DNA of 64,000 nt from Halocaridina rubra (lineage: Eukaryota; Arthropoda; Malacostraca; Decapoda; Atyidae), in assembly GCA_037179515.1 (NCBI GenBank), contig JAXCGZ010001892.1, forward strand, positions 236,001-300,000, in the 5' to 3' direction. Shown here piece after piece: positions 1 to 64,000 of this stretch. The notes under the pieces are model-generated. The model was not told where the DNA came from, searched no databases, and saw only the letters and a program-made list of their open reading frames with translations. The position numbers were made by a program, and so were the translations under genes. Position 1 is the first letter of the stretch. Each line of letters opens with the position of its first letter.

Positions 1-474
1 TCCATTTCTGAGAAGGAAAATGATCATATTTCTCAGATTTCTCTAGGAAAAGTATTGACTTTACTATAATGATGATAGACTTGATTTTGAGAAAATGCTT
101 TGTGATTGTGCAAATGAGAGTTCACATGCTGCTTCTGAGAGGGTTAATACAAGTTCCTTATATATGCTTGTTAGGAACCCAACTAATAAGTAAAGCATTA
201 GGGTGGGATGGGTTAGTCATCCCTGCATTCCTAATAGAATTCTTGAGGCACTATCCCAAAAGAGGAGGTTTTGTAATGGCTATCCTGCTAAATGGATTAT
301 GGATGAAAAAATAATTGTCTTCCCCGCTGTAAGTGTGTTAAGCAGCATATGTTTAAAACATGAGAAACAGTCACTTAAAGCCCTCTGAAAAGAAAATATA
401 GTTGTACACGTATATACTATATATGATCAAATTAAATTTTATATCTGAAAAGAATAGAGTTTCCTGGAACTTAC

Positions 475-54607
<54,133 letters not shown>

Positions 54608-54734
54608 CTGAAATGAAAAGAAAAATAACATTAAACACATTTTAAGCGATGATATTCACCTTATAGTTCTAACAAGAGTAAAAAGGTAATACTATATAAT
54701 TAATTTTAGGGGCTATTTTAGCGTGCGGTCTACC

Positions 54735-54860
54735 TAATATCTGTAATATTTCACCCTAACCTCACCAGACCAGGTTAGGTTAGATGAGACTGGTTAGGTA
54801 AGGACCCTCACCGGACCTAACCAAACTAATTACCCTAACCTTGTTAGGTTAGCTTAGATA
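54735..54860. repeat. Interstitial degenerate TTAGG/CCTAA motifs
   Basis: Several CCTAACC and GGTTAGGTTAG motifs in both orientations. TTAGG is the ancestral arthropod telomere repeat. The density is too low for a true telomere. Confidence 0.5.
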
Positions 54861-55226
54861 CAACAGACTAATAGATAGTGTGGTAGACAATAAGCTAAAG
54901 TATCACGTAAATATAATTATTTTTAAGAGTTAAATAACTGAATGTCTCCCACCAGCAATATCTGTCAGACAAATATTATGGCATGAGAGGTCCTCCAGCC
55001 ATACAATTGTACAGTGCAAAGTATGTGGACATTAAACAGAGCAGTGAGAAGTCTTGACCAAAGAAAACTTCAATTAGGTAAAATTACAGGACACATGTAA
55101 AAAATCGGAAGACTGTTTTTGAATGCGAATGATGAAAGTTCATGAAAACATAGACGTGTTTACAAAACTAACCGTCAGTACCTACAAAATGACATTTCAA
55201 TACAAAAGAAATCAGAGGTACAATTT

Positions 55227-55510
55227 TTTTTTATTTTTTTTATTTTATGAGTGTGACACCGGGACAGGCAGAAACTGCACTCATCAATAAAGGCCCGGAC
55301 ACGAGAAAATACCAAGATGAACGAAAAGAAAAAGGTTAAGGACAAGGCAGATATCAGGCAATGTCACACAAAGGAAAACGACAGACAGAAAAAAAACAAA
55401 ACGGTCAAAGCACAGAGGACCCAGAGATATGGAGGACTAGGCTCTAAGATGACGATAGATCTGCTTTTTGAAGGATGAAAGGTCATAAGAATTAGGAAAG
55501 ACACACACAG
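55227..55510 (-). mobile_element. Jockey-like 3' end fragment
   Basis: On the minus strand GACCTTTCATCCTTCAAAAA leads to TGCCTGTCCCGGTGTCACAC and TCATAAAATAAAA, the same 3' end as copy 3745-5284. Confidence 0.75.
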
Positions 55511-55925
55511 ACACTAAACTCGCCCTATACTATCCAGACTCAAACTGGCTTTCTGTTCTAATCCTTTCTGTTTAATGTTTCGACCATAGAGCGTGAAAAG
55601 GTCAGAAAAATAAAATATAGAGGAGCAAAATTAAAAACTTGTGCACCAGCACACACCACTCTATTTTATCGACTAGTCATTCAAGGTTTAAGCAGAACTA
55701 AACTCGTTCAGTATATCAGCCAGAGCCAAAGTACCTCTTCTGCGTTGAATTTCTTTGTTTACTGCTTCGCTTGCAAAGTATGAAAAAGGTTGAAACAATC
55801 AGAGGCATAAGCTTATTTAACAGATAACAGCACACAAGCCACTATACATTATTAACCAGATAATATAGGGCTTAGGCAGAACTAAACTCGTTATATATTT
55901 CAGCCAGAGCAGAGATGCCTCGCTA
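55510..55925. repeat. Degenerate local repeat of about 180-200 bp
   Basis: AACTAAACTCGTT plus TATCAGCCAGAGC appears at about 55697 and 55877 with a looser copy at about 55515, and resumes after the CR1 cluster at about 57875 (ACACTTGTTCCAGATATCAA). The CR1 copies G-I therefore interrupt this repeat. Confidence 0.65.
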
Positions 55926-56758
55926 AGAAACGAGAACAATGGTAGAGAACTTCAAGAAGACCTATACAGTCTGCATGAGTGGTCAGAAAAGTGTCTAATG
56001 AAATTCAAGTCTTCAAAATGTAAGGTAATGAGAATGGGTACAAGTGCAAGAAGGCCCAAGGTTGACTACTCAATGACAGCAGCAGAACTTCAAGAAACAG
56101 AGAATGAGAGAGATCTAGGTGTAAACATATTGGCCGATTTGTCTCCAGAAATGCATATAAATGGCATAGTAAGGACAGCATATGCTTTCTTACCAACTGC
56201 AAGGGTAGCCTTCAGGCACATGGACAAGGAAATGTTCAGAAATATTTATGTAACCAATGTGAGGCCAGAGCTTGAATATGCAACCCCCTTTTGGAATCCG
56301 AACTTGAAAAAACACGGAAAAGCTGGAAAAAGTTCAAAGAGATGCCACAAAACTGGTGCCAGAAATACGCAATCTCAGTTATGATAAAGGGCTGAGGGAA
56401 TTAGACGTACCATCATTTGAAGCTAAAAGAATGATGGGGGGATATGGTGATAGTTTTTAAATTCCCTCATGGTTATGACAGAGTGGATAGGGATCGATAT
56501 TTAGATATGGCTGGCACTAGAACTAGAGGTTATAGTTTGAAGCTTCGTAAGAAAACTTCTTTGCAGGATGTAAGGAAGTACTTTTTTAGTGTAAGAGTAG
56601 TTGATAATTGGAATTGGCTAAGCGAGGAGGTAGTTAATGCTAACTCAATCCATAGTTTTAAGGACAAGTATGATAAGTATCACTAAGTATAAAATGGAAC
56701 CGACAAGGAGACGGGAAGTGACGAGCTTGGGGCTCTTTTCCGTAATAACAATTAGGTA

Positions 56759-56764
<6 letters not shown>
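55926..56764 (+). mobile_element. CR1-like non-LTR copy G, diverged
   Basis: Covers the ORF2 region after FADD through the 3' end (LNILADLSPEMHINGIV-like, then FKDKYDKYH at 56686). A frameshift near 56330-56440 splits the frame and substitutions are frequent, so it is older than E. Ends ATTAGGTAATTACA and runs into (CA)n. Confidence 0.9.

Positions 56765-56838
<74 letters not shown>
56763..56838. repeat. (CA)n microsatellite between copies G and H
   Basis: Perfect CA run of 76 bp. Confidence 0.98.
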
Positions 56839-56839
<1 letters not shown>

Positions 56840-57560
56840 GCTTGACTACTCGGTGGCTGGAGTACAACTTCAAGAGACAGAAAATGAGAGAGATCTAGGA
56901 GTAAACATACTGGCAGATTTGTCTCCAGAAATACATATAAATGGCGTAGTAAGGACAGCATATGCATTCTTATCAAATGTAAGGGTAGCCTTCAGGCACA
57001 TGGACAAGGAAATGTTCAGAAATATTTATGTAACCTATGTGAGGCCAAAACTCGAATATGCAGCCCCCTTTTGGAATCCGCACTTGAAAAAGCACATAGC
57101 TAAGCTTGAAAAAGTTCAAAGACATGCCACGAAACTGGTGCCAGAAATACGCAATCTCGGTTATGATGAGAGGCTGAGGGAATTAGACTTGCCATCACTC
57201 GAAGCTAGAAGAGTAAGGGGGGATATGATGACAGTCTTTAAATTCCTTCATGGTTATGATAGAGTGGATAGGGATCGATATTTCGATATGGCTGGCTCTA
57301 GAACTAGAGGTCATAGTTTGAAGCTTCGTAAGAAAACTTCTTTGCAGGATGTAAGGAAATACTTTTTCAGTGTAAGAGTAGTTGATAATTGGAATTCGCT
57401 AAGCGAGGAGGTAGTTAATGCTATCTCAATCCATAGTTTTAAGGACAGGTATGATAAGTATCACTAAGTCTAAAAATGGAACCGATCAGGAGATGGGAAG
57501 ATACGAGCTTTGGGCTCTTTCCCGTAAACACAATTAGGTAATCACAATTAGGTAATCACA
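56838..57560 (+). mobile_element. CR1-like non-LTR copy H, 3' third
   Basis: Starts at AAGCTTGACTACTCGG directly after (CA)n. An open frame (56853-57467) covers the ORF2 C-terminal 204 codons and is almost identical to copy E. Ends in two ATTAGGTAATCACA units. Confidence 0.92.
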
Positions 57561-57567
57561 CACTCAC

Positions 57568-57808
57568 GAGATCATAGTTTGAAGCTTCGTAAGAAAATTT
57601 CTTTGCAGGATGTAAGGAAGTACTCTTTTAGTGTAAGAGTAGTTGATGATTGAAATTCGCTAAGCAAAGAAGCAGTTATTGCTAACTGCTTTCATAGTTT
57701 TCAGGACAAATATGATAAGTATCAGTGAGTATATAAAAATGGAACCGATCAGGAGAAGGGGAGTTACGAGCATAGTCATCTTTCCCGTAAGTACAATTAG
57801 GTAATTAT
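57568..57808 (+). mobile_element. CR1-like non-LTR copy I, short 3' fragment
   Basis: Starts at GAGATCATAGTTTGAAGC, less than 10 bp after copy H, with several substitutions and a stop, and ends ATTAGGTAATTATA. Confidence 0.88.
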
Positions 57809-57900
57809 AAACCGGTAACTATACACACACATTGTTCGATTTAATTACACAATTATATAGTTTATATAGACACTACACTTGTTCCAGATATCAACCAGAG

Positions 57901-58995
57901 ACAGATATCCTTTTTATGTTGGCCTGTCTGTACGACACTCAATTCTTTTAAGCTAGTTAAGGGTGCATTAACAGACTTTGACCTAAGGTTTAATACAGGC
58001 ACCTAATTAGTCTCATACTTTAGTCAGAAAAAAGACGCCTTTGACCCAATTTCATTAACAGTTTAAACCTAAGATACCATATTGTTAGTTGGCTAGACAC
58101 ACACAAATGGATTACATAAACAGATATCCTTTTTATGTTGGCCTGTCTGTCCGACACTCAATTCTTTTAAGCTAGTTAAGGGTGCATTAGCAGACTTTGA
58201 CCTAAGGTTTAATACAGGAACCTAATTAGTCTCATACTTTAGTCAGAAAAAAGACGCCTTTGACCCAATTTCTTTAACAGTGTAAACCTAAGATACCATA
58301 TTGTTAGTTGGCTAGACACACACAAATGGATTTCATAAACAGATATCCTTTTTATGTTGGCCTGTCTGTACGACACTCAATTCTTTTAAGCTAGTTAAGG
58401 GTGCATTAACAGACTTTGACCTAAGGTTTAATACAGGCACCTAATTAGTCTCATATTTTAGTCAGAAAAAAGACGCCTTTGACCCAATTTCTTTAACAGT
58501 GTAAACCTAAGATACCATATTGTTAGTTGGCTAGACACACACAAATGGATTTCATAAACAGATATCCTTTTTATGTTGGCCTGTCTGTACGACACTCAAT
58601 TCTTTTAAGCTAGTTAAGGGTGCATTAATAGACTTTGACCTAATGTTTAATACAGGCACCTAATTAGTCTCATACTGTAGTCAGAAAAAAGACGCCTTTG
58701 ACCCGATTTCTTTAACAGTGTAAACCTAAGATACCATATTGTTAGTTGGCTAGACACACACAAATGGATTTCATAAACAGATATCCTTTTTATGTTGGCC
58801 TGTCTGTACGACACTCAATTCTTTTAAGCTAGTTAAGGGTGCATTAACAGACTTTGACCTAAGGTTTAATACAGGCACCTAATTAGTCTCATACTGTAGT
58901 CAGAAAAAAGACGCCTTTGACCCGATTTCTTTAACAGTGTAAACCTAAGATACCATATTGTTAGTTGGCTAGACACACACAAATGGATTTCATAA
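57901..58995. repeat. 219-bp tandem array, five units
   Basis: ACAGATATCC starts units at 57901, 58120, 58339, 58558 and 58777, exactly 219 bp apart. Units differ by only a few substitutions (for example CCAATTTC against CCGATTTC), so the array is young or homogenised. No open frame spans a unit. Confidence 0.96.
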
Positions 58996-59160
58996 ACGCA
59001 TCTGACGCGGTTCTGCGTTTGGCTAGGATCCCGTACGTGATCCTAGCCAAAAGCAGAAACGCGTTAGATGCGTTTATGATATTCATTTGTGTGTCTGGCT
59101 AACTAAAAATATGGTATCCTAGGTTTACACTGTTTAAGAAATCGGGCCTTTTTTTTTCTG
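58996..59160. repeat. Palindrome plus inverted partial 219-bp unit
   Basis: CGCATCTGACGCGG...TAGGATC and its near-perfect reverse complement GATCCTAGCC...TTAGATGCG meet at about 59034. Right of it, about 85 bp are the reverse complement of the end of the 219-bp unit (TTTACACTGTTTAAGAAATC against GATTTCTTTAACAGTGTAAA). Confidence 0.92.
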
Positions 59161-59500
59161 GTGAACCTGTTTGTTTACTACCTCGACTATAGAGTACGAG
59201 AAGGGTACTATTCAGAGGAGCCGTGTCTCCACAGGTGATCAGACAAAGATGTTAAGGCGAGGGTTAAAAGCCTCTTGGCTTTTGTTCTCGTGCCTACCTT
59301 GGACAGACTTTTTCTTCTACTTCTTTTTATCAGAATGTATTTCTCAATACTCCTCCTCTGCTGTTATATTTATTTATTTACTTGTTTTATATTTTAAATT
59401 CTGTTTTTTTATGTAAAATGAAAATGTGCTTGAGTAATCACAATGATTTAAATGAAAGTGACGTAGAATCCTAGATAGATATAACTACTACAGACCGCCA

Positions 59501-59552
59501 TTCTTCTTCCTTCTTCTTCTTCTTCTTCTTCTTCTTCTTCTTCTTCTTCTTC
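59501..59552. repeat. (TTC)n microsatellite
   Basis: Trinucleotide run. Confidence 0.97.
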
Positions 59553-59729
59553 ATGATAGCAAGACTAAGCGTGGTAAAATTAAAGTTAACAAGCATAAAA
59601 ATATCGGAGGAAAAAATGAATTCTGGTTCAAGTCATTCTTGGTTCAATTCAGTTTTTTTTTTTTTTTTTTTGCTTATTCGAATGTATTTTTGTGTCTGTT
59701 TCTCGAAGTTATCGATACTAACATACAAC

Positions 59730-59949
59730 ATGAAGAAGAAGAAGAAGAAGAAGAAGAAGAAGAGAAGAAGAAGAAGAAGAAGAAGAAGAAGAAGAAGAAG
59801 AAGAATATTTTCATAGACCCAGTAACAAGGATGTATTTAATATAATGATGATGATGAAGATAAAGAAGAAGAAGAAGAAGAAGAAGAAGAAGAAGAAGAA
59901 GAATATTGTCATAGACCCAGTAACAAGGATGTATTTAATAATAATAATA

Positions 59950-60032
<83 letters not shown>

Positions 60033-60173
60033 GTAGAAGAAGAAGAAGAAGAAAAAGGAAAAGGAAATGGAAAAGGAAAGGGAAAGGAAGAAGAAGAAGA
60101 AGAAGAAGAAGAAGAAGAAGAAGAAGAAGAAGAAGAAGAAGAAGAAGAAGAAGAAGAAGAAGAAGAAGAAGAA
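59730..60173. repeat. Compound (AAG)n/(AAT)n microsatellite with a duplicated 40-bp linker
   Basis: AAG runs at 59730-59803, 59860-59903 and 60033-60172, with AAT at 59936-60032. The linker CATAGACCCAGTAACAAGGA occurs twice (59811 and 59910). Confidence 0.96.
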
Positions 60174-60759
60174 CGGGTGGTAACTAGTGGTGTACAAATA
60201 AGCTAATAAGGAGGGAGGATAAGAAGGGGTTCTCATCCTTTTCCAAGTTAAATACCCCTTGAGTTATCAAGAGTGAATCTGTTTTAATTATGCCAACTTC
60301 ATCTTCAGTGTAAAGGCCGTGTTTCATTTCGAGGAGTATTATTAGACAGATACTCGAAGGTCATACTCCATCCGATGAGATTAATTTTCTTTGCCCGTCT
60401 CGCTGTAAAAAAAAAAAAAGAAACTTGCTTCTCGATGTTTAGTTTTGATGTTTAGTTTTCATGTTCAACAGCACTGGAAAGCTTTGTTCGTACAGGTAAA
60501 TAATGGACTTCATTAACAAAGAGTTTTGAACAACGTCATCTACAACAGGGTCTCAACCTCCCTCATTCCAGATTAGAGATTCGTCAGGAAGGGGTTTCAA
60601 AGGCAAAATCAATGACAACGCTTAGAATTATTCTTGCACTGAATTCGCTTCCGAGTTAATTTTGATTCCAAGTCACTCAGTCCGAAGAAGTAGACGACCG
60701 CAAACTCCATCCACAGAAAAATACTTTTTGGCTTCTTCTCATCTACATCCAGACTCTGG
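60174..60759. other. Unassigned sequence
   Basis: No gene or element recognised between the microsatellite and the start of the CR1/L2-group element. Confidence 0.4.
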
Positions 60760-63700
60760 AACTCTCTAACAAAAGACTACAACATAGACATCCTCTGTGT
60801 AAGTGAAACTTGGCTTCCTCCTACAACTGAAAATAAATATGTGAATATCCCAGAGTTTAAAATATTTCGCAATGACCATGGCCGAGGGGGTGGGGTTTGT
60901 ATTTATGTTAGAAATTATCTTAGTGCATCAGAATTAACCACAGGTTTAGAAAAAAACTGAGGAGCTCGAAGATTTATGGATCACTGTGCAGTATCAGAAA
61001 CTTCCATCTTTCATTGTAGGGTGTGTTTACCGTCACCCTAAAGCACCTACCAGTTCATTCAATCATCTGCTAGAAACATTCAGAAATATCTGTGTGCGTC
61101 ATAAACCCATATACATACTTGGTGATTTTAATGATGACTTGCTCTCAGCAGATAACAAAATGAAAAGGGTGATCAACACTGTGAAGTTAACACAAATAGT
61201 GACAAAACCGACCCGCATAACCCCTAATTCTAGGACTCTTATAGATCTGATAATAACAAATAAAGTGGAAAGTATACCCTATTGGGACGTAGTTCCCTGC
61301 CCAATTGCAGACCACGAGCTCAACATTGCTATGCTAAACATAAACAAGCCCAAAAGGAAGCCTCTCCTCAAGACATTCCGGTGTCTAAAAAATTACTCCC
61401 CTGATATCTTTTGTGAAACATTAATCAACAACACAAATGCACTTAATAGAATTAAATACACAGATAACGTCGATTTGCGGGTTGAGATTTTAACAAAAGT
61501 CTTCCTTGAATGCTTAGATAGTTGTGCACCCATTGTAACAAGAAAAATAACCCGCCCCTCAGCCCCCTGGCTAACTAATGACATCAAAGAGGCAATGCAA
61601 ATCAGAAATCAAATACAAAAAGAGCTAAAAATGAATAGATATGATATGACTCTCCGAGAACATTATAAAACAGAAAAGAAACGTGTCAGATCTCTCATCA
61701 GTGTAAGTAAAAAAGACTTTTACAAAAAAACAATTTAATGACTCTAGACATGATACAGCAGCAACATGGAAAGTGATAAGAAGCATGATACCAAATGAAA
61801 AGAGTACCTCAGAAAGTTATGAAAATATTACGGAGTTGAAAGACAAAGCAGATAACTTTCATAACTATTTTGCTAACGTTGGCAAAAATACATATGAAAA
61901 AACTCAAGAAAACATCAACTCAGTGAATATGAGTAATTGCTTAAATGACAATTCTTCCAATGAAAACACAAGAGAGTACTTCAGGATAAATCCTATCGAT
62001 TGTGCTACCCAAATTCTTACCATAAAGAGCCTAAGAAACTCTGGCTCTTATGGTTCAGATGGTATACCATTTCAGTTCATCAAAGATGCTCTACCCATGA
62101 TTGCATCCTATATTCTAACTATTATGAACACTTCCATTGTTACTTAAAAGTTTCCTGACTCTTGGAAAATATCACATGTAATACCTCTGCATAAAAAGGG
62201 GGACAGAGAAGATGTGACAAACTATCGTCCCATTTCCCTGCCACCCATTTTCTCTAAAATATTGGAAAAAATTGTTGCATGCCAACTTATGTCATATTTA
62301 GAATCAAATAGACTATTAACGATTAACCAACATGGTTTCAGATCGAAACTCTCGACGGAAACTGCACTGCTTAAAGTTACGAATAGTATATATAATAATA
62401 TAGATATGAAAAAAATATCTTTGCTTGTATTATTAGACTAATCAAAAGCCTTCGACAGTGTAAACCATGAAATTCTTTTAAGTAAATGTATTAACTTAAA
62501 TATTGATCCAAGCTGGTTTAGCGAGTATCCATCTAATCGTAAACAGTCCATACGTCTTAACAACATTATCTCTGTGCCAAAAAATGTATCATTTGGTGTT
62601 CCACAGGGATCAGTACTTGGTCCTATCCTCTTCTCCATTTACGTAAATGATCTATCTTCTTTCATTTCTGACTGTCTAGTCGTACAATATGCAGATGACA
62701 CTCAACTACTCCTTAGTGGTGATATTAATAATCTCCCAGAGCTAACTTTAAGAGCAGAAAACACTCTTGTCAAAAATTAAAACCTATTTCCAAGAAATTG
62801 GGCTGTTAATTAACGAAAGTAAAACACAGTGCATATTTATTGGTTCAAGGTTCCACATAGCACAAATTCCAGAAAACACAACAATTAATTTTTGCGACAA
62901 TATTATCACACCTAGCAAAACAGTCAAAAACCTAGGAATTCACTTTGATAACCACATGTTGCTTGATTCCCACATAGATAAAGTATGCAAAAAGGTTACA
63001 GGAACATTAATGTACTTATCATGTATAAAAGACAATTTTGAGACTACCACTCGAATAACTGTTGTTGAATCTCTAGCCCTAAGTCACATTAATTACTGCA
63101 CAACTGTTTGGGGAGCTACCACTAAGACTCAGATAAACAGAATACAGAAGCTCATTAATTTTGCAGCTCGAGTTGCCCTGGGAGGAATAAGAAAATATGA
63201 CCACATCACACCAGCTCTCAATAAACTTGGGTGGCTGCGGGCAGAAAATAAGGTCGCTTATGCTATTTATGTTTTTGTATTCAAAATTTTGGACCATCAT
63301 TATCCTAGCTGGCTATTTGATTTAAAAACAGTCAGGGATATAAGGGGAACCAACACAAGACAGAGCAGTGAGCTCTTTATTCACAGAACAAACACAGAAG
63401 CAGGTTCAAAGATGATCACTATCAAAGGGCCAACACTCTGGAATAATATTCCAGAGCATCTTAAAAATGCATCCTCCTTCACAGCTTTCAAAGGCAAACT
63501 ACATAGTTTTCTTTTGGACAAATAGTTGCTGCTCATTAAGAACTAATTATTCTCATTGTAAGGAAACAAATATGGAAATGATGCCGATAATAACGATCCT
63601 GTATCTAGTGGCATACTTACTACTTTATTATTAGCATTATTGTTAACATTTTTATTACAGCATTATTATTTTCTATGAAAGCTACATTTAATTTAACTAT

Positions 63701-63800
63701 ATGTCTAACCCTCTTATTTATTAGTTTAATTACATGTCTACTTATAAGTTACTATTAATGTTGAATAACCATTGTACAAAATGGAAATAAATGTTTGTTT
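60760..63800 (+). mobile_element. Second CR1/L2-group non-LTR element, near-complete ORF2, inactive
   Basis: Runs from the endonuclease start through RT to a 3' UTR ending AAATAAATGTTTGTTTGTTT, a (GTTT)n tail. The tail repeat and RT wording place it in the CR1/L2/Crack/Daphne neighbourhood, distinct from copies A-I. ORF1 is absent. Confidence 0.85.
60780..63525 (+). pseudogene. Endonuclease-reverse transcriptase of the second CR1/L2-group element, broken
   Basis: Order along the strand: NIDILCVSETWLPPT (about 60783), GRGGGVCIYVRN, a frame change near 60955, ILGDFNDDLL (61120), DHEL (61310), a break near 61735, YGSDGIPFQFI (62050), a stop near 62145, HVIPLHKKGDREDVTNYRPI, INQHGFRSKLSTETALLKV, a stop at 62439 (LLVLLD then SKAFDSVN), SFGVPQGSVLGPILFSIYVN (62590), VQYADDTQLLL (62690), then the C-terminal frame 62767-63525 ending SFTAFKGKLHSFLLDK. 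At least four disruptions, so it makes no functional protein, although the catalytic ADD is present. Confidence 0.88.
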
Positions 63801-63814
63801 GTTTGTTTGTTTGT

Positions 63815-63915
63815 TCTGCCTTTCCAAATTCTTATGACCTTTCTTCCTTCAAAAAGCGGATCTATCATCTCAGGGCCTAATCCTCCATATCTCTAGGGCC
63901 TAAAAAATCTAACAG
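63815..63915 (+). mobile_element. Jockey-like 3' fragment
   Basis: CTTCCTTCAAAAAGCGGATC and CAGGGCCTAATC match 5045-5110 of the Jockey-like copy. It follows directly after the (GTTT)n tail of the previous element. Confidence 0.65.
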
Positions 63916-63949
63916 TTTTCCATTTAATGTATCACAATTAGTTCCTATG

Positions 63950-64000
63950 CGAATGGGGTGGACACAGAAACACTGGATATGGGAGAGTAAAGTTGATGCC
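63950..64000 (-). mobile_element. SINE family 3, partial at the window edge
   Basis: GGGGTGGACACAGA matches 42258-42275 and 46697. It is cut by the window end. Confidence 0.45.

Noticed and set aside
57901..58995. CRISPR-like array
   Set aside because: Units are contiguous 219-bp repeats with no unique spacers, in a eukaryotic genome.
54610..64000. Search for the signal-peptide exon of the collagen gene
   Set aside because: No minus-strand ATG exon with a hydrophobic leader and a phase-0 GT donor could be picked out with any confidence; it may be outside the window.

Overview
The window is animal nuclear DNA, most likely from a decapod crustacean. The evidence is a multi-exon type IV collagen gene, a very high microsatellite load ((TA)n, (AAT)n, (AAG)n, (ACAT)n, (TC)n), CR1-like, RTE-like and Jockey-like retrotransposons, tRNA-derived SINEs, and degenerate TTAGG-type telomere motifs typical of arthropods. 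The genus cannot be fixed from sequence alone.

The host gene lies on the minus strand and fills most of the window. Nineteen exons between 54607 and 475 were reconstructed by hand. Every one has an AG acceptor and a GT donor. All exon phases match across all 18 junctions, and the splice gives 4197 nt, or exactly 1399 codons. The order in transcription is a large N-terminal exon with the four-cysteine 7S motif (53516-54607), then 18 Gly-X-Y exons down to 475. The signal-peptide exon lies further right or outside the window. The C-terminal part of the helix and the NC1 domain lie beyond position 1. The 7S exon carries an unusual insert: an acidic/Tyr/Arg-rich segment followed by about 160 residues of Gly-Gly-Tyr-Gly repeats.

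The introns are packed with mobile DNA. One CR1-like non-LTR element is essentially full length (13160-18080), with a coiled-coil ORF1 and an endonuclease-reverse transcriptase ORF2. Eight 5'-truncated copies of the same family lie in three head-to-tail clusters or alone, all on the plus strand (antisense to the collagen gene) and mostly joined through microsatellites. An RTE-like element (35095-36330, minus), degenerate Jockey-like copies (3745-5284 plus; 50640-52110 minus), and a second CR1/L2-group element (60760-63800) are also present, with several SINEs, a Tigger/pogo-like remnant, and hairpin MITEs.

Satellite-like structures stand out. A 273-bp tRNA-related unit is repeated four times and then inverted (2384-3671). 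A 219-bp unit is repeated five times and ends in a long palindrome plus an inverted partial copy (57901-59160). There are 66-bp and about 34-bp minisatellites, and 810 bp made only of trinucleotide repeats (44745-45556). The 15-kb intron 38397-53515 holds mostly this material and no other recognisable host gene.
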